A stretch of DNA of 53,114 bases from Streptomyces sp. H27-H5 (GCF_026627505.1 NZ_JAPNLK010000019.1:56443-109556), one strand, 5' to 3'. Numbered from the stretch's first letter, positions 38,319 to 47,733 are shown. Program-made: numbers and translations. Notes: a model not told the origin generated them from the sequence alone.

Positions 38319-41300
38319 ATGGCCGACGAGATCGAATACGGGTCTGCCCGTATTACCGTCGAGATCGATGACGCCGGCGCCGTCGCCGACGCCCGTGCCC
38401 TCGCCCTGCGCCTGAAGCGGGCGCTGGAGACCGGCACCAGCGGCGTCGGCCAGACGATCCGCCGGGACATCGAGCGGGCGTTGCGGTCCGCCCGCCCGAA
38501 GATCACCGTCACCCCGGACGTCTCCCGGTTCCGCGCCGAGTTGGCGGCGGAGCTGCGGCGTCTGGACCCGGTGTCCGTCCGCGTCACCCCGGACGTCTCC
38601 CGGTTCCGGACCGCGTTGGCCGCCGAGTTGCGGGGGCTCGCGGCCGTCGCCGTCCCGGTGACGCCGGACGTCTCCCGGTTCCGGACCGCGTTGGCCGTTG
38701 AGTTGCGGCGGCTGACGGCGGTCGAGGTACCCGTCACCCCGGACCTCACCCGGTTCCGGAGCCTCCTGACGCGGGGGCTGCGCGGCCTGTCCGCCGTGGA
38801 GATCCCGGTCTCCCCGGATGTCTCCCGGTTCCGGACCGCGTTGGCGCGGGCGGTGCAGGGGATCGAGCTGCGGGTCCCGGTCATCCCCGACGTCCGCCGG
38901 TTCGGGCGCGGGCTGGTGGCCGGGCTGTCGGACCTGGACGGGATCGAGATCCCGATCATCCCCGACCTGCGCCGGTTCGAGGCTCGGCTCCTCGCCGGCC
39001 TGCGGGGGCTGTCGGAGATCGAGATCCCGGTCAGTCCGGACTTCTCTGGCTTCGACGCGGCGGTGCGGGCGCACCGGGCGCCGGGTGTCGACGTCGAGGC
39101 GAACGTCGATGTGGACCGGGCGGGGTCCGCGCTGACCCGGCTCGGCGGTATTGCGGCGACGGTCGGCAAGGGAATCGCCGGGGCCCTGAAGTTCGGGGGT
39201 ATCGGGATCGCCGCGGCCGGCGCGGCGTCCGCGATCGGTGGTCTCAGTGTCGCGTTGGCGTCGGCGAGCGGGATCGTGGCTGCGCTCCCGGCCGTGTTCC
39301 TCGGCGCGAAGGTGGCCGCGAGCACGCTGGACCTGGCGCTACAGGGGGTAAGCGGCACCATCGGCGCGGCCGTGTCGGGGGACGTCGGCAAGTTCGAGAA
39401 GGAGCTGATGAAGCTTGCGCCGGCCGCCCAGGAGGCGGCCCGGGGCGTGGCGGGGCCGCTCCGTGAGCTTCAGCAGTCGCTCCAGCAGTCGCTGTTCAGT
39501 CAGTTCTCCGGGCAGGTGAAGGGGGCCGTATCGGCCTTGTCGCCGTTGCAGGCCAACCTCAAGAACCTGGCGGCGAACTTCGGGGCTGTCGCCTCGGAGG
39601 GCCTGAAGGCGGCCACGACCACCGAGTCGGTGGGGAGCATCGGGGCCCTGATCAAGGGGACCACGGCGGCCGTGGGCGGCCTGGTCGGGGGGATCGGGCC
39701 TCTCGTGAAGGGCCTGCTGGACGTCTCGGCCGCGGTCGCGACCGCGTTCGGGGCGCAGGCGGGCGCGGGGGTGGAGAGCCTGACCGAGCGACTCGGCGGG
39801 TTCCTGACCGGGCTTGCGGAATCGGGCCGCGCGGTCACGCTGGTGAGCAACGCGGTTGCGACGATCAAGCAGTTGGGGAGCGTCCTCGGGAACGTCGGCT
39901 CCGTCATCGCGTCGGTCTTCCGCGCTGGGCAGGAGTCCGGAGGATCGTTCCTCTCGACGCTCCAGGAGATCACCGGCTCGTTCGCCGCGTTCGCGAAGTC
40001 GGCTGAGGGTCAGGAGTCCATCGGGGCGATTTTCTCCACGGTCGGTGTCATCGCTGCGCAGCTCGGCCCGATTCTCGGCGCGCTGGTGACGCAGATCGGT
40101 GCGATTGCCCCGGCGTTGGCTCCGATCTTCGGGACGCTGGGGCCGGCGATCACCAGCCTGATCACGTCCCTGGCTCCGGCCCTGACGGCGATTGCGCCGG
40201 CCCTGGTGACGGTGACGGGGGCCTTGGCGCAGGGGCTGTCGGCGCTGACGGCGGGTGGTGCGCTGGGCGCGGTCGGGGAGGTGATCGCGAGTCTCGCAAC
40301 GGGGTTGGCGCCGCTGCTACCGGCGATCGGCGCTGTCGGAAATCTGATTCTTCAGGTCTTGGCGCCGGCGTTTCAAACGATCTTCGCGGCCGTCAGTCCG
40401 CTGATCTCCTCGCTGGTCGACGCTCTCCTTCCGATCCTGCCGCCGATCACCCTCGCGTTCAGCACGCTCGTCGCGGCCTTGCTCCCGCTGGGCGAGGCGC
40501 TCGGCGGCGCGTTCAGCCAGGCGGTGACGATCCTCGGCCCGGCGCTGACCAGCATCGGCGACGCGGTGACGAAGGTGGCCGCCGCTTTTGTCCCGTTTGT
40601 CGAGACGCTGGTCGACGCGCTGCTGCCCGTTTTGCCGCCCCTGCTGGAGGCCTTCGACGCCATCGTCGCCGCCGTCGTGCCCCTGGTCGCGCCGATCGGC
40701 GACCTGCTCGCCGCGCTTGGCCCGTTGGCGGCCAAGGTGGTGGAGCTGCTGGCCCCGCTGGCCGAGTTCGTCGCGGTGATCGTGAAGGCGGTGGCGATCG
40801 AGCTGATCGTCCCGCTGATCAAGTTGATCGTGGCCGGGTTGGGTGGCCTGATCGACGGCTTGACCAGCGTGGTGAACTTCCTCACGGAGTTCGTGGACCT
40901 GGCGATCGAGGGGTTCCAATACCTGTACGACACGCTGATCGGGAACTCGATCATCCCGGACCTGATCAACGGAATCATCGGGTTCTTCGCCGGCTTGCCA
41001 GGCAAGATCGGATCCGCGATCAGCTCGCTGGTGTCGACGGTCGTCGGGTTCTTCAAGCGCATGGCCACCAGCGCGCTGACGGCCGTGTCCGGCTTCGTAT
41101 CGGACGCGATCCGGTTCCTGCGCGAACTCCCGGGCAAGGCCCTCGCCGCGCTGAAGGGAGCTGGCACCCTCCTGGTCTCGATCGGAAAAGATCTGGTCAA
41201 CGGCCTAATCAACGGCATCAAGAACGCCGCCAAGGCAGTCGCGAGCGCGGCCAAGTCGGTCGTCAAGGGCGCGATCGACGCGGCCAAGAACGTGCTGAAG

Positions 41301-42650
41301 ATCGGCAGCCCGTCGAAGGTCTTCATCGGGATCGGCGAGGACACCGGCAAGGGATACGCGATCGGGATCACGGGGACGGCCTCGGAGATCCGCAAGGCCA
41401 TGCAGAAGGTCGCCGCCGGGGTCGTCAAGATCGGGCAGGACGTCGGCCGCGGCTTCATCGAGGGCGCTACCGGGTCCTCGTCGCAGATCAAGGAGACCAC
41501 GGACCGCCTCGCGAAGGACATCATCAACGCCTTCGAGGGCCGCAAGACCAGCATTGACGACGTGCTCGTGCGGCTGGTCGACGCCGGCAACGCGAAGCTC
41601 CAGACGTTGGCAAAGCAGCGCGAGGTCATCACGCAGCGCATCGTGGACGCCCAGAAGTTCGCGGCGGACACGGCCGCGAACGTGCTCAAGTCCGGGTCTC
41701 TGTCGAACCTGTCGCGGGGCGAGGGGCCGGTGACAACGGAGACTCTCGCCGAGGGCCTGAAGCAAACGATCTTCGACATCAAGACATTCGCGAACCAGAT
41801 CAGGGGGCTTGCCGCCCGAGGCCTGCGCAAGGACCTGCTGGAGCAGATCGTTGGGCTCGGGCCGGAGCAGGGCGCCGCCATCGCGAGCGCTCTCGCGAAC
41901 TCGGGCAAGGGTGCGCTGGCCCAGATCAACACCCTGCAAGGGCAGCTCGTGACGGCCTCGCAGGGGTTGGGCAACACGAGCGCGGACATCCTGTTCGACG
42001 CCGGGAAGCTGGCCGGCAAGGGGTTCCTGGAGGGGCTCAAGGGTCAGCAGAAGGCCATCCAGGATTTGATGGTCGGCATCGCCAAGGGCATGCAGGTGGC
42101 GATCCGCACCGCGTTGAAGATCAAGAGCCCGTCGCAGGTCTTCCGGGACATCGGTGACTTGACCGGCGAGGGCCTGGAGATCGGGTTCGTGGACCGCATC
42201 CTGGCTCTCCAGAAGCAGGCGGTTGCCGCGGCCGAGCAGGTCGCGGAGGGCGTGGCCGGTGCGTTCGCGGTCCTGCCCGCGCTCATCACCGCGTCGCTGG
42301 GGTCCGTGAGCGCGGACGTGCTGAAGCAGTTGAAGTCAGGCCTGCCCGGGTCCTTGCGTGGACTGCTGCCTCTGGCGGACGGCGGGGTCGTCACCTCTCC
42401 GACGGCGGCCCTGATCGGCGAGGCCGGCACCGAGGTCGTGATCCCGCTCACCCGGCCCACGAGGGCGCGCCGCCTGGCCGAGGAGTCCGGGCTCCTGGAC
42501 GTCCTCGCGGGCGGCCCCCGCAAGCCCGGCCGAGGGCCCGCCCCGTCGGCCGGGGTGATCAACAACTACTGGACGTTGAACGAGGTCGGGGACGCGGAGG
42601 CGACCGCCAGGCGGGTGCTGACGCGCATGACGCTCATGGCCGGCTTGTGA
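38319..42650 (+). CDS. Tail tape measure protein
   Basis: A 1443-residue tape measure, by far the longest tail gene. Residues about 64-250 hold seven to eight 25-residue repeats (VTPDVSRFRTALAAELRGL pattern). A helical, alanine-rich body follows, with hydrophobic stretches near 280-330 and 590-870 and segments such as GSPSKVFIGIGEDTGKGY and KSPSQVFRDIGDLTGEGLE near 1000 and 1265. LIGEAGTEVVIPL near 1370 is the usual tape-measure C-terminal motif. At about 0.15 nm per residue the tail would be roughly 215 nm long. No peptidase or lysozyme domain was noticed. Confidence 0.93.
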   Translation: MADEIEYGSARITVEIDDAGAVADARALALRLKRALETGTSGVGQTIRRDIERALRSARPKITVTPDVSRFRAELAAELRRLDPVSVRVTPDVSRFRTALAAELRGLAAVAVPVTPDVSRFRTALAVELRRLTAVEVPVTPDLTRFRSLLTRGLRGLSAVEIPVSPDVSRFRTALARAVQGIELRVPVIPDVRRFGRGLVAGLSDLDGIEIPIIPDLRRFEARLLAGLRGLSEIEIPVSPDFSGFDAAVRAHRAPGVDVEANVDVDRAGSALTRLGGIAATVGKGIAGALKFGGIGIAAAGAASAIGGLSVALASASGIVAALPAVFLGAKVAASTLDLALQGVSGTIGAAVSGDVGKFEKELMKLAPAAQEAARGVAGPLRELQQSLQQSLFSQFSGQVKGAVSALSPLQANLKNLAANFGAVASEGLKAATTTESVGSIGALIKGTTAAVGGLVGGIGPLVKGLLDVSAAVATAFGAQAGAGVESLTERLGGFLTGLAESGRAVTLVSNAVATIKQLGSVLGNVGSVIASVFRAGQESGGSFLSTLQEITGSFAAFAKSAEGQESIGAIFSTVGVIAAQLGPILGALVTQIGAIAPALAPIFGTLGPAITSLITSLAPALTAIAPALVTVTGALAQGLSALTAGGALGAVGEVIASLATGLAPLLPAIGAVGNLILQVLAPAFQTIFAAVSPLISSLVDALLPILPPITLAFSTLVAALLPLGEALGGAFSQAVTILGPALTSIGDAVTKVAAAFVPFVETLVDALLPVLPPLLEAFDAIVAAVVPLVAPIGDLLAALGPLAAKVVELLAPLAEFVAVIVKAVAIELIVPLIKLIVAGLGGLIDGLTSVVNFLTEFVDLAIEGFQYLYDTLIGNSIIPDLINGIIGFFAGLPGKIGSAISSLVSTVVGFFKRMATSALTAVSGFVSDAIRFLRELPGKALAALKGAGTLLVSIGKDLVNGLINGIKNAAKAVASAAKSVVKGAIDAAKNVLKIGSPSKVFIGIGEDTGKGYAIGITGTASEIRKAMQKVAAGVVKIGQDVGRGFIEGATGSSSQIKETTDRLAKDIINAFEGRKTSIDDVLVRLVDAGNAKLQTLAKQREVITQRIVDAQKFAADTAANVLKSGSLSNLSRGEGPVTTETLAEGLKQTIFDIKTFANQIRGLAARGLRKDLLEQIVGLGPEQGAAIASALANSGKGALAQINTLQGQLVTASQGLGNTSADILFDAGKLAGKGFLEGLKGQQKAIQDLMVGIAKGMQVAIRTALKIKSPSQVFRDIGDLTGEGLEIGFVDRILALQKQAVAAAEQVAEGVAGAFAVLPALITASLGSVSADVLKQLKSGLPGSLRGLLPLADGGVVTSPTAALIGEAGTEVVIPLTRPTRARRLAEESGLLDVLAGGPRKPGRGPAPSAGVINNYWTLNEVGDAEATARRVLTRMTLMAGL
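38508..39066 (+). repeat. Tandem 75-bp repeats in the tape measure gene
   Basis: Seven units of 75 bp (one of 72) from 38508 to 39029 plus a degenerate eighth. Each begins with the codons for VTPD, VSPD, VIPD or IIPD followed by a VSRFR-like segment. Units 2, 3 and 5 share CGGTTCCGGACCGCGTTGG. Confidence 0.8.
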
Positions 42651-42735
42651 GCGGGCCGGCGCGGTACCGGTCGCACGCCCGAGACCTCGGGCGTGGTCGT
42701 GCGGGTGGGCTGCGGCCCCGGATGGAGGGCTGACG

Positions 42736-44064
42736 GTGTACTCCGACTACCTCAGGATCGGCGGGATCGAGATCGCGAACTCGACCCGCCTGGCGGCGTA
42801 CCTGGAGTCCGTGGGCTCCCCCCTGACGGACTACGGCAACTGCGGCTGTCCGACGCTGACACCGGAAGTCCTCGGGGAGGACGGCCCGTACACGAACCCC
42901 GTGGACGACGAGGCGCCGTGGTACGACGTGGATGTCCCGGAGTCTGCGGAGTTCGCGGGGTTCATGGTTCTGAGCGTGGAGGGCATGGACGACTTCCCGG
43001 TGACCCGGCAGACCACCACGGCGGTATCGGGGGGCGCGTCGCTGGGGCCGTCCCGGGTGCAGGGCCGCACGATCACCGTGACGGGGGTCCTCCTCGGTTC
43101 CACGTGCTGCGGGGTGCAGTACGGGTTGCAGTTCCTGTCGGAGGCGTTGGCGGGGTGTAGCGGGGGGTCCTGCGACGGGGACTGTCTGGAGGTGTTCTCG
43201 TGCTGCCCGGGGGACGAGGACTTGACACCGCAGCAGTTCACGGACCGGTACCGGCGGACGCTGCGCCGGGTCGTCCTGGCCGAGGGCCCGAAGGTGCTGG
43301 AGCGTACGGGCAACGGGTGCCGGTCGGGGGAATGCACCCTCGGCGCGGACCTGCTCACCGTCGAGTTCGTCCTCGTCGCGGGCACGCCCTGGCTGTGGGC
43401 CGACGTCATGCCTGTGCTGGAGATGCCTCTCCGGCCGCCCGGTGCCGGGGACTGCCCGGAGTGGTGCCTTGTCACGCGGGGGGAGGAGGCTCCCGACGGG
43501 TGTGCGTGCTGCCGGCTGGGATCGTGCTCGGACCCGGTGGTGTCCTCGCAGTCCGTGACGTGCATGCTCGACACGCCTCCTCCCGCGCCCCGGGCGCCGG
43601 ACACCTGTTACTGCCTGCCCATCGCGGCCGAACGGCAGTGCTTCGAGCTGGACTTGACGACGCGTCCGGGCTGGTCGGTCGATGTCCCGGTGATCACGCT
43701 GCGCGCCGGCAGCTACGACCTGCGGGACGTCACGATCTCGTTCTACGAACGGACGCCCGCGCACGGCACGTTCACGTGCGAGGAGATCGCCGACTACGAG
43801 CGGTGCGACCCGCACAGCGTCTACACCGCCGCGTTCGTCCCGGCAGGTACTGCGGTCGTCATCGACGGACAGGTCAGCCGGGCGCTGGTGGAGTGCGCGC
43901 CGCTCTGCGAGACGTCGCCGTACATCTTCGGGGCGGAGGGCGGGCCGGCGTCGTACAAGCCTATCGACTGCGCCACGTACTGCGTGTGCATCGAGACGGA
44001 CGCCCTTGATCCGCCGCACGCGACGGCGATGCTGACGATCGGTGTGTCGGGGCGGGGGCTCTGA
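42736..44064 (+). CDS. Distal tail / minor tail protein (cysteine-rich)
   Basis: A 442-residue protein after the tape measure, the position of Dit. The N-terminus YLRIGGIEIANSTRLAAYLE and the mid-section GRTITVTGVLLGSTCCGVQYG fit distal tail proteins of actinophages. There are about 28 cysteines, clustered as CSGGSCDGDC, CCPGDED and DGCACCRLGSC, probably disulfide-bonded. GTG 42736 follows GGAGGG. The stop overlaps the next ATG. Confidence 0.75.
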   Translation: MYSDYLRIGGIEIANSTRLAAYLESVGSPLTDYGNCGCPTLTPEVLGEDGPYTNPVDDEAPWYDVDVPESAEFAGFMVLSVEGMDDFPVTRQTTTAVSGGASLGPSRVQGRTITVTGVLLGSTCCGVQYGLQFLSEALAGCSGGSCDGDCLEVFSCCPGDEDLTPQQFTDRYRRTLRRVVLAEGPKVLERTGNGCRSGECTLGADLLTVEFVLVAGTPWLWADVMPVLEMPLRPPGAGDCPEWCLVTRGEEAPDGCACCRLGSCSDPVVSSQSVTCMLDTPPPAPRAPDTCYCLPIAAERQCFELDLTTRPGWSVDVPVITLRAGSYDLRDVTISFYERTPAHGTFTCEEIADYERCDPHSVYTAAFVPAGTAVVIDGQVSRALVECAPLCETSPYIFGAEGGPASYKPIDCATYCVCIETDALDPPHATAMLTIGVSGRGL

Positions 44065-45089
44065 TGGCGGTCGCGGGGTGCGGGACGCACCGGGCGCAGG
44101 TCATCGACCGTCAGGGCCTGGTCGTCACCACGGCCGACACCCTGATCGAGGTCGAGTGGAACCGCGTGCTCAACGACACCGGGACGGCGCGCGTGCTGAT
44201 CCACCCGGATGGCGACTGCTGCGAGAAGTTGGGCGCGGTCCGGTCGTGGAGGCACCGGCTGGTGATCTGGCGGGACCAGAAGCCGGTGTTCGAGGGGCCG
44301 ATCATCCAAGCCTCATGGGGGATCGGCACGGTCGAGCTGTTCGCCGGCGACGTGCTGGCCTGGCTGGATCGGCGGGTGCCTCACTCCGACATGACGTTCA
44401 CCGGCCGGGACCTGACTGAGATCGCCGAGGCCCTCATCGATGACGGGTTCGCTCCGGATGACCCAGGGCACACCGTGCAGATCGTGGGGAAGTCGGGGGT
44501 GACCGGGGACCGGACGTACGAGACGGACGTCGAGCAGACCGGCGACCACCTCCGGGACCTGGCCGGCACCGGCCTCGACTACACCGCGATCGGGTCCACG
44601 ATCCTGCTCCTCCCGGACGACTTCGCGGTGAGCATCGGGAGCCTGTCGGACGTCGACCTGCCGGACGGCCTGGTCATCGCGGAGGACGGCGCGGCCCTCG
44701 CCACACGGTGGGTCGTCCACGGCGACGAGGAGACCGGGATCAAGGGCGTCGCGGGCGGGGTCGACGCCTATTACGGGTTGCTGGAGCGGGCCGCCGAGGA
44801 GACGTCCATCAAGGACAACGCGTCGGCGGCGAGCGCGGCCCTGTCGCGGTTGCGGACGTCGTACCCGGTGCCGATCTTCATGGACAGTGACCAGGTGACC
44901 CTGTCGCCCGACGCCAACATTGACGTCCCGCTGCTGGTGCCTGGTTGGTGCCTGGACATCACGAGCGTGCTGGCGTGCCGGAACCTCGCCCAACGCCTGA
45001 AGGTCCTCGGGGTGAAGGTCGTGGAGAACGGCGACAGCGAGAAGATCCAGGTCCAGTTGGGGCCGACCGGTTTCGGGTCGGGGGTGTGA
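44064..45089 (+). CDS. Minor tail / baseplate hub protein
   Basis: A 341-residue protein of the tail-hub type. EVEWNRVLNDTGTARVLIHP near residue 28, RSWRHRLVIWRDQKPVFEG and VELFAGDVLAWLDRRV are standard in the N-terminal half of actinophage hub proteins. A LTEIAEALIDDGF helix and VKVVENGDSEKIQVQLG at the C-terminus follow. It is coupled to the distal tail gene by overlapping TGATG. Confidence 0.8.
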   Translation: MAVAGCGTHRAQVIDRQGLVVTTADTLIEVEWNRVLNDTGTARVLIHPDGDCCEKLGAVRSWRHRLVIWRDQKPVFEGPIIQASWGIGTVELFAGDVLAWLDRRVPHSDMTFTGRDLTEIAEALIDDGFAPDDPGHTVQIVGKSGVTGDRTYETDVEQTGDHLRDLAGTGLDYTAIGSTILLLPDDFAVSIGSLSDVDLPDGLVIAEDGAALATRWVVHGDEETGIKGVAGGVDAYYGLLERAAEETSIKDNASAASAALSRLRTSYPVPIFMDSDQVTLSPDANIDVPLLVPGWCLDITSVLACRNLAQRLKVLGVKVVENGDSEKIQVQLGPTGFGSGV

Positions 45090-45092
45090 GCG

Positions 45093-45539
45093 GTGGCGGT
45101 ACGCGGAGGGCCGGCGCGGAGGGTGCCGGGGAACCCTGTGGCGGGGGTGCTGCGGGACCTGGCGAGGCAGTCGCGGGTGATGAGACCCCGGGGGCAGGCC
45201 GCGGCTGCGGAGGGGGAGCAGGCGCCGGTGCCGGCGGTCGGGTGGAAGCCGCCCACCTGGTCGGTGCCCGTCGCGGCGGTTGTGGTCAGCGACGAGGACG
45301 GGCGAGCCGCCTGGACGTTGCCGCGGCCGTTCTCCCGGCCGCCGGTGGTTACGGTGGCGGTGGTGGACCCGGACCCCGGCGACGGGCGGGAGGCGCCCAC
45401 TGTGGTGCTGGAGGCGGTGGAGGTGGACCAGGTGCGGGTACGGGTGTGGCTGGTCGGCCGCGGCGAGGTCCGGCCGGCCGGTCCTGGGGTGCGGGTCCAC
45501 CTGACGGCGGTACGGCTCCCCCCGGGCACGGACGGCTGA
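45093..45539 (+). CDS. Minor tail protein, short
   Basis: A 148-residue protein from GTG 45093, three bases after the hub gene. The N-terminal 60 residues are basic and disordered; the rest is a small beta domain (VPVAAVVVSDEDGRAAWTLP, RVRVWLVGRGEVRP, VRVHLTAVRLP) resembling a tail-attached accessory domain. No specific function assigned. Confidence 0.65.
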   Translation: MAVRGGPARRVPGNPVAGVLRDLARQSRVMRPRGQAAAAEGEQAPVPAVGWKPPTWSVPVAAVVVSDEDGRAAWTLPRPFSRPPVVTVAVVDPDPGDGREAPTVVLEAVEVDQVRVRVWLVGRGEVRPAGPGVRVHLTAVRLPPGTDG

Positions 45540-45552
45540 CCTGCCGGGTCGG

Positions 45553-45585
45553 TAGGCTCGGCGGGCCGCTGGTTTTGGGCCGGGC
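45553..45585 (+). promoter_or_regulatory. Late promoter and leader element before the glycine-rich fibre gene
   Basis: TAGGCT at 45553-45558 and the leader element CCGCTGGTTTTGGGCCGGGC at 45566-45585. Confidence 0.55.
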
Positions 45586-45611
45586 GCTTCTGCGGTGTGG
45601 AGGATGACCCC

Positions 45612-46334
45612 GTGGCCAATACGGCGTGCGTGTGCGACGACTACTTCGAGACGGACGACGACGGGGTGCTGTGCCTCATCCCGGGCCAGCAGGGGCTACG
45701 GCAGCGGATCGTCTACTCCCCAGCCGGCATGTACAACTTCACGAAGGCCTCGTATCCGTGGCTGGCCCGGATCGACGTGCAGGTGCAGGGCGGTGGCGGA
45801 GGGTCCGCCGGCGCGGACGCGGACCCCGGAGAGTGCATCGCGCGGTCGGGGGGCGGCGGCGGGGGCTGGGCCCGGTCGTTGATCCAGGTCGCCTCGCTGG
45901 GGGTGTCGGAGGCCATCGTCGTGGGCGCGGCCGGCGCGGCCGGTATCGGGAACACGGCGGGCACGGCCGGCGGAACGAGTTCGTTCGGCGGGTTCCTGTC
46001 CGCGTTCGGTGGCGACGGCGGCACGGCGACGATGGTGAGCGGGACGTCGCCGGCGTCCGCGAACGGATCGACCGGGGCGCCGGGCGGAACCGGGCAACTG
46101 GCCACCGGCGGCGGAGGCAGCGACGGCGCGTTGAGGGTGTCCGGGACGGTGGCGACGTCCGGCCGCGGCGGGGACTCCCGCCTGGGCAACGGGGGCTTCT
46201 CGCGAGGGTTCCAGGGTGTGGGTGGTGCGCCGCGCGGGTTCGGTGGCGGCGGGGGCGGGTCCCTGTCGTACGGGACGGCGTATGACGGGCATCCCGGGGG
46301 CGTGGGGGTCGTGGTGGTGGACCTGTACGGCTGA
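45612..46334 (+). CDS. Glycine-rich tail fibre / adhesin
   Basis: A 240-residue protein. The N-terminus MANTACVCDDYFETDDDG precedes a beta segment that contains GMYNFTKASYPWLARIDVQV. From about residue 70 it is dominated by glycine (GGGGGSAGAD, SGGGGGGWARS, GGTSSFGGFLSAFGGDGG, GGFSRGFQGVGG), a pattern like glycine-rich phage adhesins that form polyglycine sandwiches. GTG 45612 is preferred over GTG 45597 because GGAGG lies eight bases upstream. It is likely to contact the host surface. Confidence 0.75.
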   Translation: MANTACVCDDYFETDDDGVLCLIPGQQGLRQRIVYSPAGMYNFTKASYPWLARIDVQVQGGGGGSAGADADPGECIARSGGGGGGWARSLIQVASLGVSEAIVVGAAGAAGIGNTAGTAGGTSSFGGFLSAFGGDGGTATMVSGTSPASANGSTGAPGGTGQLATGGGGSDGALRVSGTVATSGRGGDSRLGNGGFSRGFQGVGGAPRGFGGGGGGSLSYGTAYDGHPGGVGVVVVDLYG

Positions 46335-46360
46335 CCCGGGGTGGCAGGACTGTGGCGGGC

Positions 46361-46393
46361 TAGACTCGCGGTGTCGCTGGTTTTGGGCCGGGC
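46361..46393 (+). promoter_or_regulatory. Late promoter and leader element before the second fibre gene
   Basis: TAGACT at 46361-46366 and TCGCTGGTTTTGGGCCGGGC at 46374-46393. The leader is identical to the copy at 45566 over 19 bases. Confidence 0.6.
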
Positions 46394-46424
46394 CGAATCC
46401 TTCTGTGGGTAGGGGTTGGTCGGC

Positions 46425-47402
46425 GTGGCGCGGTGCGGGTGTGGCGGCTCACAGTGCAACTGCTCTGTCACCGCCGGTACGGGCACGACGGTCACCGGTA
46501 GCGGGAGCCTCGCGAATCCTTTCGTGGTGTCGGCGACGGCGAGTTGCGATGATGTCCGGCCGTGTCTTTCCCAGGGTGACGGGATCACGTACAGCGCCGG
46601 TAGTGGTGTGATCTCGGCGCGGATTTCCGGCGACGCGGGCAACAATGCGTCGATCGGTGGTGACGGTGGTATCTACGCGACCACGGATTGCCCGACGGTG
46701 CGGGGATGTCTTTCCCAGGGGCCGGGCATTCTCTACGATCCGGTCACCGGGATCATTCGCGCGAGGCTTTCCGGCGACGCGGGGAACAACATCGCGATCG
46801 GTGGCGACAACGGGCTGTTCGTGCCGAGCGGCGCGGCGACGGTGAGCGTCGACTGTGGTATTTCCGGGGACGGTTCGGGCGGGTCGCCGCTCACCATCCC
46901 CGTGGGTGTGTGGCCGTTCCCGTGTGACATCGACACGGAGGGCGGGGATCTGTACTGCGACACCACGGGCCGGTTGCGGGCGGTGCCGCCGGGCGGGTTC
47001 TCCCGGTTCGTGCAGCAGACTCAGACCGCATACCCGGACGTCCTCGTGCCGGCGGGGCTGAACGTGCAGATCGAGATGCAGTCCATCAACATCATCAACC
47101 CCGATCCTTGCCGCGATGCGTTCGTGCTCATCGAGCAGGAGGTCGAGGTGAGCGTTGACATGCCGGTGGGTTCGTCGGCGGACTGGGGCATCGGCACGGA
47201 CGCCATGGTGTACCGATTCAACAACGGGACCACCTTCCAGAACGACGTGCATTCCCAGCACACCAAGGTTGTGTCAACGATCGTCCCGGCGGGTGGAGTT
47301 CAGGCCGCACCGATGCGCGTGACGATGAGTCGCGGTACGGGTGGGGCCACGTACAACCGGGTCCAGACGTGGATTCAGGCTTTCATCTTCAACCTCGCGT
47401 AA
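46425..47402 (+). CDS. Tail fibre protein with CxCGGSxCNC N-terminus
   Basis: A 325-residue protein. It starts ARCGCGGSQCNCSVTAG, then VTGSGSLANPFVVSA, a domain repeated across Streptomyces phage tail proteins. Two 45-residue repeats follow (RPCLSQGDGITYSAGSGVIS and RGCLSQGPGILYDPVTGIIR, each with ARxSGDAGNN). The C-terminal region (about 190-325) is a beta domain ending NRVQTWIQAFIFNLA, perhaps the receptor-binding head. GTG 46425 is supported by GGGGTTGG upstream. Confidence 0.75.
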   Translation: MARCGCGGSQCNCSVTAGTGTTVTGSGSLANPFVVSATASCDDVRPCLSQGDGITYSAGSGVISARISGDAGNNASIGGDGGIYATTDCPTVRGCLSQGPGILYDPVTGIIRARLSGDAGNNIAIGGDNGLFVPSGAATVSVDCGISGDGSGGSPLTIPVGVWPFPCDIDTEGGDLYCDTTGRLRAVPPGGFSRFVQQTQTAYPDVLVPAGLNVQIEMQSINIINPDPCRDAFVLIEQEVEVSVDMPVGSSADWGIGTDAMVYRFNNGTTFQNDVHSQHTKVVSTIVPAGGVQAAPMRVTMSRGTGGATYNRVQTWIQAFIFNLA

Positions 47403-47412
47403 AGGGGATATC

Positions 47413-47733
47413 GTGCCGACTTTCTATTACCGATACCCGGATACCGGTGCGTTCGGCATGCGGTCGATCTCGGGGAATCACGGGCAGGTGTCCCCTCCGG
47501 AGGGCGCGGTCGAGATCACGGAGGCCGAGTACGAGGCGGGGTCTGCGGCCGTGGTCGCGGGGACGGAGGCCCGGCGGGAGGCGGAGAGTGTCGCTCTCCT
47601 CGACGGCCGGCGCGCCGACCATGACGCCCTCATTGAGGCGGGGCTCCCGGCCGCGACCGCCGCCCGCCTGTCCGGGCATGTCGTCAAGGAGCCGGAGCCG
47701 GCTGCCACGGGGCGGCGGACGAAGGCTCGTTGA
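47413..47733 (+). CDS. Small tail-associated protein
   Basis: A 106-residue protein starting at GTG 47413, after AAAGGGGA. The N-terminal FYYRYPDTGAFGMRSISG is followed by a PPEGAVEITEAEYEAG segment resembling the C-terminal chaperone-type segment of fibre-assembly proteins, then a helical alanine-rich tail. Unknown function; it may assist the preceding fibre. Its stop is followed by repeat cluster IV. Confidence 0.6.
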   Translation: MPTFYYRYPDTGAFGMRSISGNHGQVSPPEGAVEITEAEYEAGSAAVVAGTEARREAESVALLDGRRADHDALIEAGLPAATAARLSGHVVKEPEPAATGRRTKAR

